NCBI RefSeq assembly: GCF_000732195.1
Contig: NZ_JNNU01000003.1
Span: 1 to 64,000, forward strand
Length of the DNA: 64,000 nucleotides
Source of the DNA: Neorhizobium vignae
GTDB lineage: Bacteria; Pseudomonadota; Alphaproteobacteria; Rhizobiales; Rhizobiaceae
Reading direction: 5' to 3'
Positions 36,796 through 45,753 of this stretch are shown piece after piece. Numbering within the stretch: the stretch's first letter is position 1; each line of letters opens with the position of its first letter. The translations under genes and the position numbers were made by a program. The notes below the pieces were generated by a model. That model did no database searches. It saw only the letters and a list, made by a program, of their open reading frames with translations, and was not told the origin of the DNA.

Positions 36796-37674
36796 ATGAG
36801 CGGAAAAGTCGTTGTTGTGACCGGCGCGAGCAGTGGTTTCGGAAACCTCACGGTGTTGGAACTCGCAAGGCGGGGACATACGGTGGTTGCGACCATGCGG
36901 GACGTCGAGGGAAGAAATGCCAAGGTCCGAAAGGACCTTATAGACACGGCGAAAGCCGAAGGACATGTGCTGCAGGTCCTTGAAATGGACGTTGCCGACG
37001 AGGCCTCGGTCAATTCCACGATCGATCAGGTCGTGAAGCAACACGGAAAGATCGACGTCCTTGTCAACAATGCTGGATTGATGCCGGTTGGGGTCACGGA
37101 AGCCTACACGGTTGCGGACATCGAGCGGCTTTTTTCGGTCAATTTCTTTGGCGCCGTGCGGGCAGACCGCGCCGTTCTGCCGCACATGCGTGCCGCTGGT
37201 AGTGGGTTGCTTGTTCACGTGACATCCCTGATGGGTCGGGTAGTTTTCCCGTTCTTCGGCACCTACTCCGCGAGCAAGTTCGCGCTTGAGGGCCTTGCTG
37301 AAGCTTATCGGTATGAACTGAAGGGCTTTGGGATCGACTCCGTCATCGTAGAGCCTGGGCCATTCCCGAGCAACCTCATCTCGTCCAGCCCGGAGCCATC
37401 AGACCAGTCTGTGCTTGCTTCCTACGGCGAGGTCGCGGCGATACCAGGTCAGATCAAAGCTCACGCCAACGATGGTCACGATGAGGCCAATCCCCCGCGC
37501 CCCCAACGCGTGGCCGATGCCATCGCGGAACTGGTTGAAGCCACGGAGAGACGTCCATTGCGGACGGTGGTCATGCCTGAGGGCATGGACTTCGGTGTTC
37601 ATCGACTGAACGAGGCCGTACGCCCGATCCAGAACGAGATGCTCACCTCGTTCGGCATGTCAGACATGCTGTGA
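36796..37674 (+). CDS. short-chain dehydrogenase/reductase
   Basis: This 292-residue Rossmann enzyme starts at the ATG at 36796, preceded by TGGAG. The cofactor motif is TGASSGFG (residues 9-16), NNAG follows near residue 90, and the catalytic Tyr-x3-Lys is in YSASK. The active-site Ser is in VTSLMGR. It is a classical SDR of the size of aldehyde, ketone or quinone reductases; substrate unknown. The Ohr gene follows 13 bases later, so they are co-transcribed under the TetR gene. Confidence 0.9.
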   Translation: MSGKVVVVTGASSGFGNLTVLELARRGHTVVATMRDVEGRNAKVRKDLIDTAKAEGHVLQVLEMDVADEASVNSTIDQVVKQHGKIDVLVNNAGLMPVGVTEAYTVADIERLFSVNFFGAVRADRAVLPHMRAAGSGLLVHVTSLMGRVVFPFFGTYSASKFALEGLAEAYRYELKGFGIDSVIVEPGPFPSNLISSSPEPSDQSVLASYGEVAAIPGQIKAHANDGHDEANPPRPQRVADAIAELVEATERRPLRTVVMPEGMDFGVHRLNEAVRPIQNEMLTSFGMSDML

Positions 37675-37687
37675 CGGGCTCTGGACG

Positions 37688-38113
37688 ATGAGCACTCTCT
37701 ACAGCACGAAAGTCACCGCGATTGGCGGCCGCTGCGGAACTGTCCGCAGCGAGGACGGGCTTCTCGACCTCCCTCTCGCGCTACCCGCGACGATGGACGG
37801 CAAGGGCGGCGCGACCAATCCTGAGCAACTGTTCGCAGCGGGCTATGCGGCCTGCTTCGAGAATGCAGTGATCCACGTCAGCCGCAACAAGGCGAGCAGG
37901 GTTAAGGATACCGACATCGTGGTGGTGGCCGAAGTCGGCTTGCGACCCGATGGCAGCGGTGGTTTCGTCCTTACGGTGGCGCTTGACGTCGCGATTAACG
38001 GCCTCGACCAAGTAACGGCTGAGGAGATCGTACAGGCGGCGCATGCGACGTGCCCCTATTCGAACGCGGTAAGGGGCAATATCGACGTCGCCATCACCGT
38101 TAAGACGACCTGA
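37688..38113 (+). CDS. ohr: organic hydroperoxide resistance protein (Ohr/OsmC family)
   Basis: This is a 141-residue thiol peroxidase. The two redox cysteines are present: Cys56 in YAACFENA and Cys122 in HATCPYSNAVRGN. The TNPEQLFAAGYAACF block identifies Ohr rather than OsmC. It reduces organic and lipid hydroperoxides with lipoyl-type donors. The usual OhrR (MarR) regulator is not adjacent; here it sits behind a TetR-controlled dehydrogenase. Confidence 0.93.
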   Translation: MSTLYSTKVTAIGGRCGTVRSEDGLLDLPLALPATMDGKGGATNPEQLFAAGYAACFENAVIHVSRNKASRVKDTDIVVVAEVGLRPDGSGGFVLTVALDVAINGLDQVTAEEIVQAAHATCPYSNAVRGNIDVAITVKTT

Positions 38114-38340
38114 TGTCGATGCAGGAGGCGGATAGGACGGAAGGGCAACAACGCGTCGATCCCTGACCTGCAGATCTGGCTCCCGCATATCCCCCGTCAA
38201 CGGCTAGCGTAGCTCGAAATCCGCCCTGCGATCGATATCGTCTTCGGCCTCGACAAGCCCGCGCAGCCTTCAAACGACCCGTCTTAAGCAAGGTCGTCAA
38301 TTGCAACCGACCGGGTCCGGAACTCTTAAGGAGATTTAAT

Positions 38341-38631
38341 ATGACCGCTTATGCCATTTTCATTCAAGAACGTAGCCGCGATGCAGCTGAACTGCAGACT
38401 TATGCGGAAATGTTGAGGCCATTGCTGGGGGAATCGGGAGGAACCGTACTCGCCGCCCACGGCCCTCAGGACGTTCTGGAGGGGGCAACTCCCGACGGTG
38501 TGGTGATGGTCAGTTTTCCCACTATGGAGGCGGCACGCGCCTTTTACGACAGTCCCGGATACCAAGCTGCCGTAAAACATCGGTTTCTCGGGGCGGACTA
38601 TCGGTCCTTTATCATAGGCGGGATCAAGTAG
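38341..38631 (+). CDS. DUF1330 family protein
   Basis: This 96-residue alpha/beta ferredoxin-like protein has DUF1330 features: the N-terminal AYAIFIQERSRDAAELQTYA, then LAAHGPQDVLEG and VMVSFPTMEAARAFYDSPGY. AAGGAGATTTAAT is a strong ribosome site. Its function is unknown. It stands alone 227 bases after ohr. Confidence 0.88.
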   Translation: MTAYAIFIQERSRDAAELQTYAEMLRPLLGESGGTVLAAHGPQDVLEGATPDGVVMVSFPTMEAARAFYDSPGYQAAVKHRFLGADYRSFIIGGIK

Positions 38632-39240
38632 GTTTGCCTCGCTTCCGATCCCGTAAACGTCATCAATAGTCTCCGGCCTTCTGGGCGGGCGCCAGTCCAT
38701 CGTCCGCTCAGATCTTCCTTTCCAATGTTGGGAAGAAACGGCAGACAAGGCCGCCCAGCGTACGATGTGCACCTATCATCAATGAATGGAGGTAGTCGTG
38801 GGACCAAGCACGGCAGGTTTGCCGGTGGCTGGGATGCCAGCCAATTTCGGTGCAACCGCGGTTGTATGTGGGGGAGAATAGGCGGGCCACAGCATAGAAT
38901 AGGTGGGCGGGTAAACAGGTAGTTGAACTGGCGAAGTTGCGAGCCTAGGCCGCTAGCTTTGGAAGACGCTTTTCAACCAGCCGCAGGAATGGTTGGTTGT
39001 GAGCCCCCGCACTACTCTGCGGAACGCCATAAGCGCCGAAACTACGATCAACCGCTAAATTCCCGTCAAGAAACATAAAATCCAAATTCGACAAGTGCAA
39101 AGCACCGCCAGTAGAAGATTTCCAAAGGGTATTCGAACGTTTCCAGCGAAAATTTCGAGAGCGTCCTGGCCACTTTTCTCGGCTACAGATACGTTGGCCG
39201 ACGATGTGTTGGTCCTCCCTTTGGCTTCTGCGAACATTTC
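38632..39240. other. intergenic region with no supported gene
   Basis: About 600 bp without a convincing gene. Minus-strand frames between 38945 and 39250 overlap the end of the ATPase gene and switch frame in the middle, which could be a decayed small gene. No terminator with a U-tract or repeat was found. Confidence 0.4.
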
Positions 39241-40461
39241 TCAGCCCCACATGTTGGACAGCGGCGCTGCGGCCAGCTTGTCGCCGAACGGCACCACATC
39301 AGTGCTGTCATAGAGGACGACCCCGAAGGCGAAACGATCGCCGCAGGCCTCTGCAAGTGCGCGGAGCCCTCTGAAATCGCCGGCCTTGACCGTGGCGCTG
39401 GCCTTGACCTCGATGCCAGCGATCATCCCATCGTCGCGTTCCAGTACAATGTCCACCTCGCGCATGTCCCGATCCCGGAAATGATATGGTGTCAACCGCA
39501 GGTTCGACGCCGTCATTAGCTTCAGAACTTCGGAAAACACGAAGCTCTCTAGCAGCGCGCCGAATGTTCCGCGATCCGCCTTCACTCGGTCGAAGGTGAG
39601 CCCGCGCACACTGGCCAGCAGGCCTGAGTCGAGGAAATGCAGCTTGGGCGTCTTGACAATACGCTTCAGCGTATTGGTGAACCAAGGCTGTACCGTTGCG
39701 ACTAGAAACACTTGTTCGAGCAGCCCGACATAACGCTGCCCCGTTTTGTGACTGACGTTGATGCTGCCGCCGAACTGCGAGTAGTTGACCAATTGGCCTG
39801 TGTGTTCGGCCAATAGCCGCACGAACTTCGGCAACTCGGTCAGCTTCTCCACATCGGCAATGTCCCGCAAATCTAGGGTCAGGATAGAAGTCAGATAGGA
39901 CCGTGCCCAATCTTGCCGTCGTCGTTCGCTGTTGCGGCTGATCGCTTCAGGGAATCCCCCGAGCAGAACGAGTTGGACGAAGTCGTCTCCGATGATAGAG
40001 TTCTGCGGGCTCTTTAGCTTCCCGTCGAAAAGGTGCTCCAGAAAGGACGGCGTCCGGCCTTCGATCTCGGCCCTTGCCAGCGGCAGCATTCGGATGGTCT
40101 CCATTCGCCCAGCCAAGCTGTCCGCAATCCGCGGTAAAGTCAGCACGTTTGCTGACCCGGTAAGTAGAAACCTGCCCGGACGATAGTCCTCATCGATTGT
40201 CTTCTTGATCGCCAGCAGCAGGTCTGGCGCACGCTGAATCTCGTCGATGATGGCTCTATCCAGGCCCCGAATGAAGCCGGCAGGATCGGATTGCGCGGCC
40301 TCAAGCACTGTTTGATCATCGAGCGTGATGTAGGTTCGGCCAGCTTCTCCCATCTTTCGGACAAGTGTGGTCTTGCCGGCTCGGCGCGGTCCCACGATGA
40401 GGACGACTGGAGTATCCGAAAGGGCTTCCTCTGCCCGCTGCTCTACAAACCTCTCGAACAT
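39241..40461 (-). CDS. AAA ATPase with DUF4143 domain
   Basis: This is a 406-residue P-loop protein from the ATG at 40461, chosen because GAGGAAGGC lies upstream; the longer frame to 40593 runs into the transposase remnant. Walker A GPRRAGKTT is at 24-32, Walker B-like RAIIDEIQRAPDLL follows, then a sensor-like LLTGSANVL. The C-terminal DUF4143 part has a PD-(D/E)xK-like pattern (DMREVDIVLER, GIEVKAS). Members are common near mobile DNA; the role is unclear, perhaps defence or DNA handling. Confidence 0.87.
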   Translation of the reverse strand: MFERFVEQRAEEALSDTPVVLIVGPRRAGKTTLVRKMGEAGRTYITLDDQTVLEAAQSDPAGFIRGLDRAIIDEIQRAPDLLLAIKKTIDEDYRPGRFLLTGSANVLTLPRIADSLAGRMETIRMLPLARAEIEGRTPSFLEHLFDGKLKSPQNSIIGDDFVQLVLLGGFPEAISRNSERRRQDWARSYLTSILTLDLRDIADVEKLTELPKFVRLLAEHTGQLVNYSQFGGSINVSHKTGQRYVGLLEQVFLVATVQPWFTNTLKRIVKTPKLHFLDSGLLASVRGLTFDRVKADRGTFGALLESFVFSEVLKLMTASNLRLTPYHFRDRDMREVDIVLERDDGMIAGIEVKASATVKAGDFRGLRALAEACGDRFAFGVVLYDSTDVVPFGDKLAAAPLSNMWG

Positions 40462-40532
40462 GCCTTCCTCGGATCTCGGACGATTGGGACTATCGCCCTC
40501 GGCTGATTGGAAGTCAATGTCTCGCCAATTGG

Positions 40533-40798
40533 AACTGACCTTGAGGCGCAGATCGCGGCTTTCGTCGAGCATTACAATCACCGCCGATACCACGAGAGCC
40601 TCGACAATCTCACCCCGGCCGACGTCTACTTCGAGCGCGGCCAGACCATCCTGCTCGAACGTGAAAGGATAAAACGCGACACCATCAGACTACGCCGCTT
40701 GAACCGCCACGCCAAAGCGGCTTAGATCAAACCGCAACCGAGCCGGAAACTCCAGTCTTCCAGAGCCGAAAAGTCTCAAATCATTCGACGACGGACAA
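40533..40798 (+). mobile_element. IS3-family insertion sequence remnant (3' end of transposase OrfB and right end)
   Basis: The frame ending at 40725 encodes the C-terminal part of an rve-type IS3 transposase: LEAQIAAFVEHYNHRRYHES and LTPADVYFERGQTILLERER, typical of rhizobial IS3 elements. Everything upstream of about 40533 is missing. The likely right end is near 40798 (CAAATCATTCGACGACGGACA). The truncated element lies antisense next to the ATPase gene start. Confidence 0.8.
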
Positions 40799-41046
40799 GT
40801 TTCGGGAAAATCGTTGCTGGACGCGCAATACGCAGCCGAGGAGTTGGAAGAGACCGCTAAGCTCTACCTGTTGGTCAGAGGTCTCAACGTGTCGTCGCCG
40901 AATTGATGAACTATCTGTCTGATAGCCGCGAGTCGCAAAGGGGACGAGATAAACCGTAAAGCCAGCAGCTTGGTGAGGCAATGGGGTCACATCTTCGTTC
41001 TCTTGATCAGTTTGCGAAGCTCGCGATGTGCATATGATCATACCAG
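40799..41046. other. intergenic stretch between the IS remnant and the nucleoside phosphorylase gene
   Basis: I see no gene here. A minus-strand frame of 96 codons has no family resemblance. No clear terminator for the long operon ending at 41047 was found. Confidence 0.4.
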
Positions 41047-41877
41047 CTAGGACGTCCGTCGCTTCAACCACGCCGGCGGTTGTCCATGAAAGCCACCGTC
41101 CAACGCCCTACCGCAGGTGCAGTTTCGTTCTGTAGAAATGCCCGAGATCGCGTCGATCAGAGTCTTCTCAATCAAGTCGTGCAGGCCTTCCTTGTAGTAG
41201 ATCTCGTTCATGCTGCCGGGTCCGAAATGGACGACGGCCGGGGCCATGCCGGCGCCGAAGTTGATCACCGGGGCGATAGACGCGAAGCACATTTCCGCCT
41301 CGCGGGCGAAGACCACTTCCGGTACCAGCGGCGTGCCGACGATATCGCCGCCCTCGCGCGCATAGGCGCGGATTTCCGCCGGCGTCTCGAAACGAGGGCC
41401 TTCGGTGCAGACGAACGTGCCGCGTTCGATCACCCGGTTGCTGTAGCGGTTTGCGGCGGCGATCAGGTCGGTGCGCAGGCGCGGGCAGAAGGGGTCGGTG
41501 AAATCGACGCGCACCCAGCATTCGCTTTCGTCGAACAGCGATTGGGCGCGTGACTTGGTCTTGTCGAGAAAATCGTCGGAGATGACGATATCGCCCGGAC
41601 GGATGGCCGGGTTGACCGAGCCAATGGCGTTCTGAGAGATGATCGACTCGACGCCGAGTTCACGCAGCGCCCAGATATTGGCGTGATAGTTGATCTTGTG
41701 GCTCGGCAGCGTCAAGTTTTCGCCGTAGCGCAGGATGACGGCCGATTGCCGGCCGCCGATCAGGCCGAGCAGCACGGGCGCTTCGCCCCAGGGTGTCGAG
41801 ACCATTTCCAGCCGGCGGTCTTTCAGGAGATTGTCGGAGGCGGCGCTGGTGATGAGCCCGACAGGTGCATCCGTCAT
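41047..41877 (-). CDS. purine nucleoside / methylthioadenosine phosphorylase family protein
   Basis: This 276-residue member of the MTAP/PNP trimeric class phosphorolyses purine nucleosides to base and (deoxy)ribose-1-phosphate. Visible blocks are SHKINYHANIWALRELGVES, ISQNAIGSVNPAIRPGDIVI, the phosphate and ribose region GTFVCTEGPRFETPAEIRAY and the GTPLVPEVVFAREAEMCFA segment. I chose the ATG at 41877 because AAGGACC lies upstream; an ATG at 41895 overlaps the previous stop (ATGA). It is the last gene of an eight-gene operon with two deaminase-like proteins. Confidence 0.88.
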   Translation of the reverse strand: MTDAPVGLITSAASDNLLKDRRLEMVSTPWGEAPVLLGLIGGRQSAVILRYGENLTLPSHKINYHANIWALRELGVESIISQNAIGSVNPAIRPGDIVISDDFLDKTKSRAQSLFDESECWVRVDFTDPFCPRLRTDLIAAANRYSNRVIERGTFVCTEGPRFETPAEIRAYAREGGDIVGTPLVPEVVFAREAEMCFASIAPVINFGAGMAPAVVHFGPGSMNEIYYKEGLHDLIEKTLIDAISGISTERNCTCGRALDGGFHGQPPAWLKRRTS

Positions 41878-41891
41878 GGTTTGGTCCTTTG

Positions 41892-43190
41892 TCATTGATG
41901 TCTGTAATGTTCGTGGATTGCGTGACGGATGGCCGGCTCATCGACAGTGAGTAGTCGGCCGTCCTCGAAGATCATTCGGCCGGCCACCATGACGCCGCGC
42001 ACATGCTGCGGTCCTGCATGGTAGACTAGGTCGGACTGGACCCGCTCGGGGTTCAGGCCAAGCGGGTGGCTGACGTCGAGAATGACGAGGTCGGCCTCTT
42101 TGCCAACTTCGAGACTGCCGATTTCGGTTTCCCAGTTAAGCACCCGCGCGCCTTCGAGCGTCGCCATGGAGAACGCATCCCCGGCGCCCACGATCGTCCC
42201 ATCAAGGCTTGCCGCACGCTGCAGCAATACAGAAAGCTTCATCTCCTGGAAGAGGTCGAGGCAATTGTTGCTGAGCGTGCTGTCGGTGCCGAGCCCAACC
42301 GGAATGCCGAGCCTTCGGAGCGCCGGTACAGGGGCGATGCCGCTCGCGAGCTTTGCATTGCTGCCCGGATTGTGGGCGACGCCTGCGCCGGTCTCGGCAA
42401 GAATATCCATGTCCGCTTCATCGACCCAGACGCAGTGGGCAAGAACCGAGCGACGGTCCAGCACACCGAGGCGATGCAGCCATGCAGTCGGCGACTGGCC
42501 GTACTGCTCCATGACCATCTCGTTTTCGCGTCTGTTTTCTGCGACGTGGATGACGAAGGGCAGGTCGAGCTTGTCGGCTTCACGCTTGACCTCCCGTAGG
42601 AGCGCCGGCGTGCAGCTATAGGGCGAATGGCCACCGAGATAGAAGCGGGCAAGGCCGTTGCCTTTGTGAGCCTCGATAGCTTCCTTGGTTTCTTCCAGCG
42701 CCAGAGGCCAGTTCGGCCGGCCGTTGCGACGAAGTTCGGGAGAGTTGACGAGTGCGCCACTTAACGAGCGCATGCCGATCTCGGTGGCGACCGAAGCGAA
42801 GACGCCGGCGCCGTAGCGGGTGCAGTCGCAGGCGGTGGTAATGCCGTTGCGGGCCATTTCCATGATCGCGAGATAACAGCCCCGCCGGTTGTCCTCGACG
42901 GTGAGGTGCGAGGTGTGGGGCGCGAGTGCTGCGGCCCATTGGAACAGGTCGCCCTCATCGCAGCAGCCGCGATGGGTGGACAACCCGCCATGCGCATGGG
43001 TGTTGATGAGGCCGGGAATGATCACGCGGCCGCCGACATCCTGCCGCCTGACCGGTTCCGCCTGCGGCGGCAGGTCGGCCAGCGCGCCGGCCCAGATGAT
43101 CTTGCTGCCGCGGATCAACAGTGCTCCGTCCGGATAAAAGCCGCCGGGCAGGCCGGTGCAGAGAAAGGCGTTGTGAAGCAGCGTCAGCAT
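41892..43190 (-). CDS. metal-dependent amidohydrolase, MtaD/TrzN-like deaminase, second copy
   Basis: This is a 432-residue TIM-barrel amidohydrolase with the complete mononuclear metal site: His65 and His67 (NTHAHGG), His215 (IHVAEN), His252 (AHCVW) and Asp303 (GTDST). HNPGSNAKLASG is the substrate-side motif seen in methylthioadenosine/S-adenosylhomocysteine deaminases and related guanine, cytosine or triazine enzymes. It is coupled to the phosphorylase gene. The likely reaction is deamination of a purine nucleoside or base. A related paralogue is at 49401-50891. Confidence 0.87.
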   Translation of the reverse strand: MLTLLHNAFLCTGLPGGFYPDGALLIRGSKIIWAGALADLPPQAEPVRRQDVGGRVIIPGLINTHAHGGLSTHRGCCDEGDLFQWAAALAPHTSHLTVEDNRRGCYLAIMEMARNGITTACDCTRYGAGVFASVATEIGMRSLSGALVNSPELRRNGRPNWPLALEETKEAIEAHKGNGLARFYLGGHSPYSCTPALLREVKREADKLDLPFVIHVAENRRENEMVMEQYGQSPTAWLHRLGVLDRRSVLAHCVWVDEADMDILAETGAGVAHNPGSNAKLASGIAPVPALRRLGIPVGLGTDSTLSNNCLDLFQEMKLSVLLQRAASLDGTIVGAGDAFSMATLEGARVLNWETEIGSLEVGKEADLVILDVSHPLGLNPERVQSDLVYHAGPQHVRGVMVAGRMIFEDGRLLTVDEPAIRHAIHEHYRHQ

Positions 43191-43193
43191 CTC

Positions 43194-43913
43194 TCAGGCC
43201 TCCAGCAGAAAACGACGGCCGTCGAGCGTCAGGCCGATCTCGGTCGAGACCGGCGTCGAGGCGATGACGCCGCCGTTTTCCATGGTAAGCGGGCCGTCAT
43301 GGCCAGGCACGATGATATCGGCCATCGCCGCGATGCGGCGGATGCTGGCGCGAGCCACCTCCTCGTCGAAGGCACCGGCCGGCGCGCCGGCTTCGATCTC
43401 GCCGCGATGCTTGATCGCGTCCTGGGCGAGCACGACGCATTTGCCGGCAACGGTCATGACCAGTGAAACATGGCCGCCGCTATGTCCTGGCGTCTGGATC
43501 ATCCGGATGCCAGACAGCACTTCCAGTTCGCCTGAGACAAGGGTCAGCAACGGGCTGCGCAACAGACCCTCGACTTGGAAAATCGAGATCGCCGGATCGT
43601 CGTGCTTGTGGTCCTGCACATAGGAAAACTCGCTCTCGTGCAGGATGATCTCGGCTTTCGGGAAACACTCGACATTCGCCATGTGGTCGAAATGCAGGTG
43701 GGAGAGGACGATCGTGCGTATTTCGTCGCGTTCTATGCCGCGGTCTTTGAGCGCTGCCATCAGGCCCGGCCGATCGCCGCTGCCGCCGGTATCGAAGAGG
43801 GCGTAACCTTCGCGGCTCTTGAGGAGCAGGATCGTGCTCCAGCCTAAGAAACCGCGAGTGCTGCGTCCGGGAAAGCCGGGGACCAGGATATCATAGGTGG
43901 CGGACTTCGCCAT
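43194..43913 (-). CDS. metallo-beta-lactamase-fold hydrolase (lactonase-like)
   Basis: This 239-residue binuclear zinc hydrolase has the HLHFDH motif at 72-77, a later GHSGGH and the distal PGHDGP. The size and pattern are close to AttM/AiiA-type N-acyl homoserine lactonases. A role in opening a lactone, or cleaving another ester, within this nucleoside-type pathway is possible; quorum quenching is an alternative. It lies 3 bases from both neighbours. Confidence 0.85.
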   Translation of the reverse strand: MAKSATYDILVPGFPGRSTRGFLGWSTILLLKSREGYALFDTGGSGDRPGLMAALKDRGIERDEIRTIVLSHLHFDHMANVECFPKAEIILHESEFSYVQDHKHDDPAISIFQVEGLLRSPLLTLVSGELEVLSGIRMIQTPGHSGGHVSLVMTVAGKCVVLAQDAIKHRGEIEAGAPAGAFDEEVARASIRRIAAMADIIVPGHDGPLTMENGGVIASTPVSTEIGLTLDGRRFLLEA

Positions 43914-43916
43914 CGC

Positions 43917-44771
43917 TCAGCCCTCCATCTGCCGCAGGCGCGGGTCTAGCAAATCGCGCAGGCGGTCACCGACGAGATTGGTGCCGACGACGGTGAAGAA
44001 GATCGCGAACCCCGGGATGGTCGCCACCCACCAGGCATTGCCGATATAATTGCGTCCTTCCGAGATCATCGTGCCCCAGGTCGGCATTTCCGGCGGTACG
44101 CCGAGGCCGAGGAAGCTCAGCGACGATTCGAACAGGATCATCTTGGCGACCAGCAGGCTGGAGATGACGATGACTGACGACATGACGTTGGGCAGCAGGT
44201 GGCGCGTCAGGATATGGGTGGCGGAAATGCCCATCATATGCGCCGCCTGGATGAATTCCCGCTCGCGCAGGACAAGGCATTCGGCGCGAACGACGCGGGC
44301 GTATTGTACCCAGTTCGTGAGGCCGAGGATGGTGATGATGTTCCAGAGGCTGGGACCGACAACCGCGGCGACCGCAAGTGCCAAAACCAGGAAGGGGATG
44401 GCGAGTTGGATATCGGTCAGCATCATCAGTACGCGGCCGGCATATTTGTCCTCGTAACCGGCGATCAAGCCGAAGGTGACGCCGACGATGCCGGAGATAA
44501 CGACGGACGCGACCCCGACCATCATCGAGACGCGTGCACCGATGATGATGCGGCTAAAGATGTCGCGGCCGAGCGCATCGGTGCCAAACAGATGGATGCC
44601 TTCGGCATTGCTCCAGAATGGCGGCTTTAAACGCTGGAGGATCTCCTGGGAACTTGGATCGTAAGGGACGAGCCAGGGACCGAAGATCGCGACAAATAAC
44701 GCAATCACGATGATCGCGAGGCCGATGGCGGCGAGGTGGCTCGCCAGATAGCGCTTCAGAAATGCGGTCAT
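43917..44771 (-). CDS. peptide/nickel-type ABC transporter permease, DppC/OppC class
   Basis: This is a 284-residue permease with about six membrane segments and the conserved loop RAECLVLREREFIQAAHMMG characteristic of DppC/OppC. The N-terminal extension before the first helix is short. It overlaps the upstream permease by 4 bases. Its neighbours suggest a nucleoside-like or other non-peptide solute. Confidence 0.92.
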   Translation of the reverse strand: MTAFLKRYLASHLAAIGLAIIVIALFVAIFGPWLVPYDPSSQEILQRLKPPFWSNAEGIHLFGTDALGRDIFSRIIIGARVSMMVGVASVVISGIVGVTFGLIAGYEDKYAGRVLMMLTDIQLAIPFLVLALAVAAVVGPSLWNIITILGLTNWVQYARVVRAECLVLREREFIQAAHMMGISATHILTRHLLPNVMSSVIVISSLLVAKMILFESSLSFLGLGVPPEMPTWGTMISEGRNYIGNAWWVATIPGFAIFFTVVGTNLVGDRLRDLLDPRLRQMEG

Positions 44772-45688
44772 TTGTTCCTCCGCAGCCGCGGATCGAGAAA
44801 GCCGTAGGAGAGGTCGACCAGAAGATTGATGGCGACGATGACGACTGCCATGAACAGCACGAAGGCCTGCACTACCGTGAAATCGCGATTGGCGATCGCT
44901 TGGATGGCGAGCCGGCCGATGCCGGGATAGGCAAAGACTTCTTCCGTGATCACCGCGCCGCCGAGGAGAGCGCCGACCTGCAGGCCGATCACCGTCAAGG
45001 TTGGGATCGCGGCATTACGCAGCGCGTGGCTGAGGATGATGCGGCTTTCGCGGACACCCTTGCCGCGTGCGGTGCGTACGTAGTCCGATTGCAGCACCTC
45101 GATCATCGACGAGCGAAGCAGGCGGGTGATGATCGCGGTCGAATAGGTGGCAAGTACGATCGCCGGCATGATCAGATGTTGCCAGCCGCCGCGGCCCGAG
45201 GGTGGTAAGATATAGAAGGTCTCGGAAAACAGCAAGATCAGCATGATCGCCAGCCAGAAGGCCGGAAAGCTCTGCCCGATCAGCGAGATCAGCAGGCTTG
45301 CCCGGTCGATCGCCGAACCGCGGTTGGCGGCGGCGAGGATTGCGAGCGGGATGGCAACCGCCAGAGACATCACGAACGCCATGCCGCCAAGCTCGAGGGT
45401 CGCCGGGACCCGCTCGAGCACCAGGCTCATTGCCGGTTGTTCGTAACGCAGCGACATGCCGAAGTCGCCTTGGACGGCGCGGCCCAGGAATTCGAAATAT
45501 TGGACGAGCAGCGGCCGGTCGAAGCCCATCAGGTGACGGAAACGCTGGATTTCCTCGACCGGGGCCTCGGGTGGCAGGAACAGCGCGGAAGGATCGCCGC
45601 CGATCCGGATCAAGAAAAACACGGCAACCGACACGCCGAGCAGCACGACGGTGGCATAAAGCAATCGGGATATCAGAAAATTGGCCAA
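44768..45688 (-). CDS. peptide/nickel-type ABC transporter permease, DppB class
   Basis: This 306-residue permease has the DppB layout: an N-terminal helix, the periplasmic loop with LGRAVQGDFGMSL, and the EAA-like MIEVLQSDYVRTARGKGVRE loop. It starts with TTG at 45688. It forms the channel with the DppC-type protein. A stem-loop separates it from the binding-protein gene. Confidence 0.92.
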   Translation of the reverse strand: MANFLISRLLYATVVLLGVSVAVFFLIRIGGDPSALFLPPEAPVEEIQRFRHLMGFDRPLLVQYFEFLGRAVQGDFGMSLRYEQPAMSLVLERVPATLELGGMAFVMSLAVAIPLAILAAANRGSAIDRASLLISLIGQSFPAFWLAIMLILLFSETFYILPPSGRGGWQHLIMPAIVLATYSTAIITRLLRSSMIEVLQSDYVRTARGKGVRESRIILSHALRNAAIPTLTVIGLQVGALLGGAVITEEVFAYPGIGRLAIQAIANRDFTVVQAFVLFMAVVIVAINLLVDLSYGFLDPRLRRNK

Positions 45689-45711
45689 GACCTTGGTTCA
45701 CTCCGGGTGAC

Positions 45712-45744
45712 ATTCGCGGCCGGACGGGATGCCCGGCCGCGAAT
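45712..45744 (-). promoter_or_regulatory. intercistronic stem-loop between the binding-protein and DppB-type genes
   Basis: ATTCGCGGCCGG at 45712-45723 pairs perfectly with CCGGCCGCGAAT at 45733-45744 (12-bp stem, 9-base loop). It lies 9 bases past the binding-protein stop and has no U-tract. An mRNA-stabilising function is inferred. Confidence 0.7.
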
Positions 45745-45753
45745 GGACGTTTA

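Noticed and set aside
38945..39250. Two overlapping minus-strand frames after the DUF4143 gene
   Set aside because: Part of each looks protein-like, but no family, ribosome site or continuous frame supports a gene; possibly decayed.
43194..43913. Naming the MBL-fold protein an N-acyl homoserine lactonase
   Set aside because: HLHFDH and length fit, but the same motif is in many hydrolases and the operon suggests a catabolic role.
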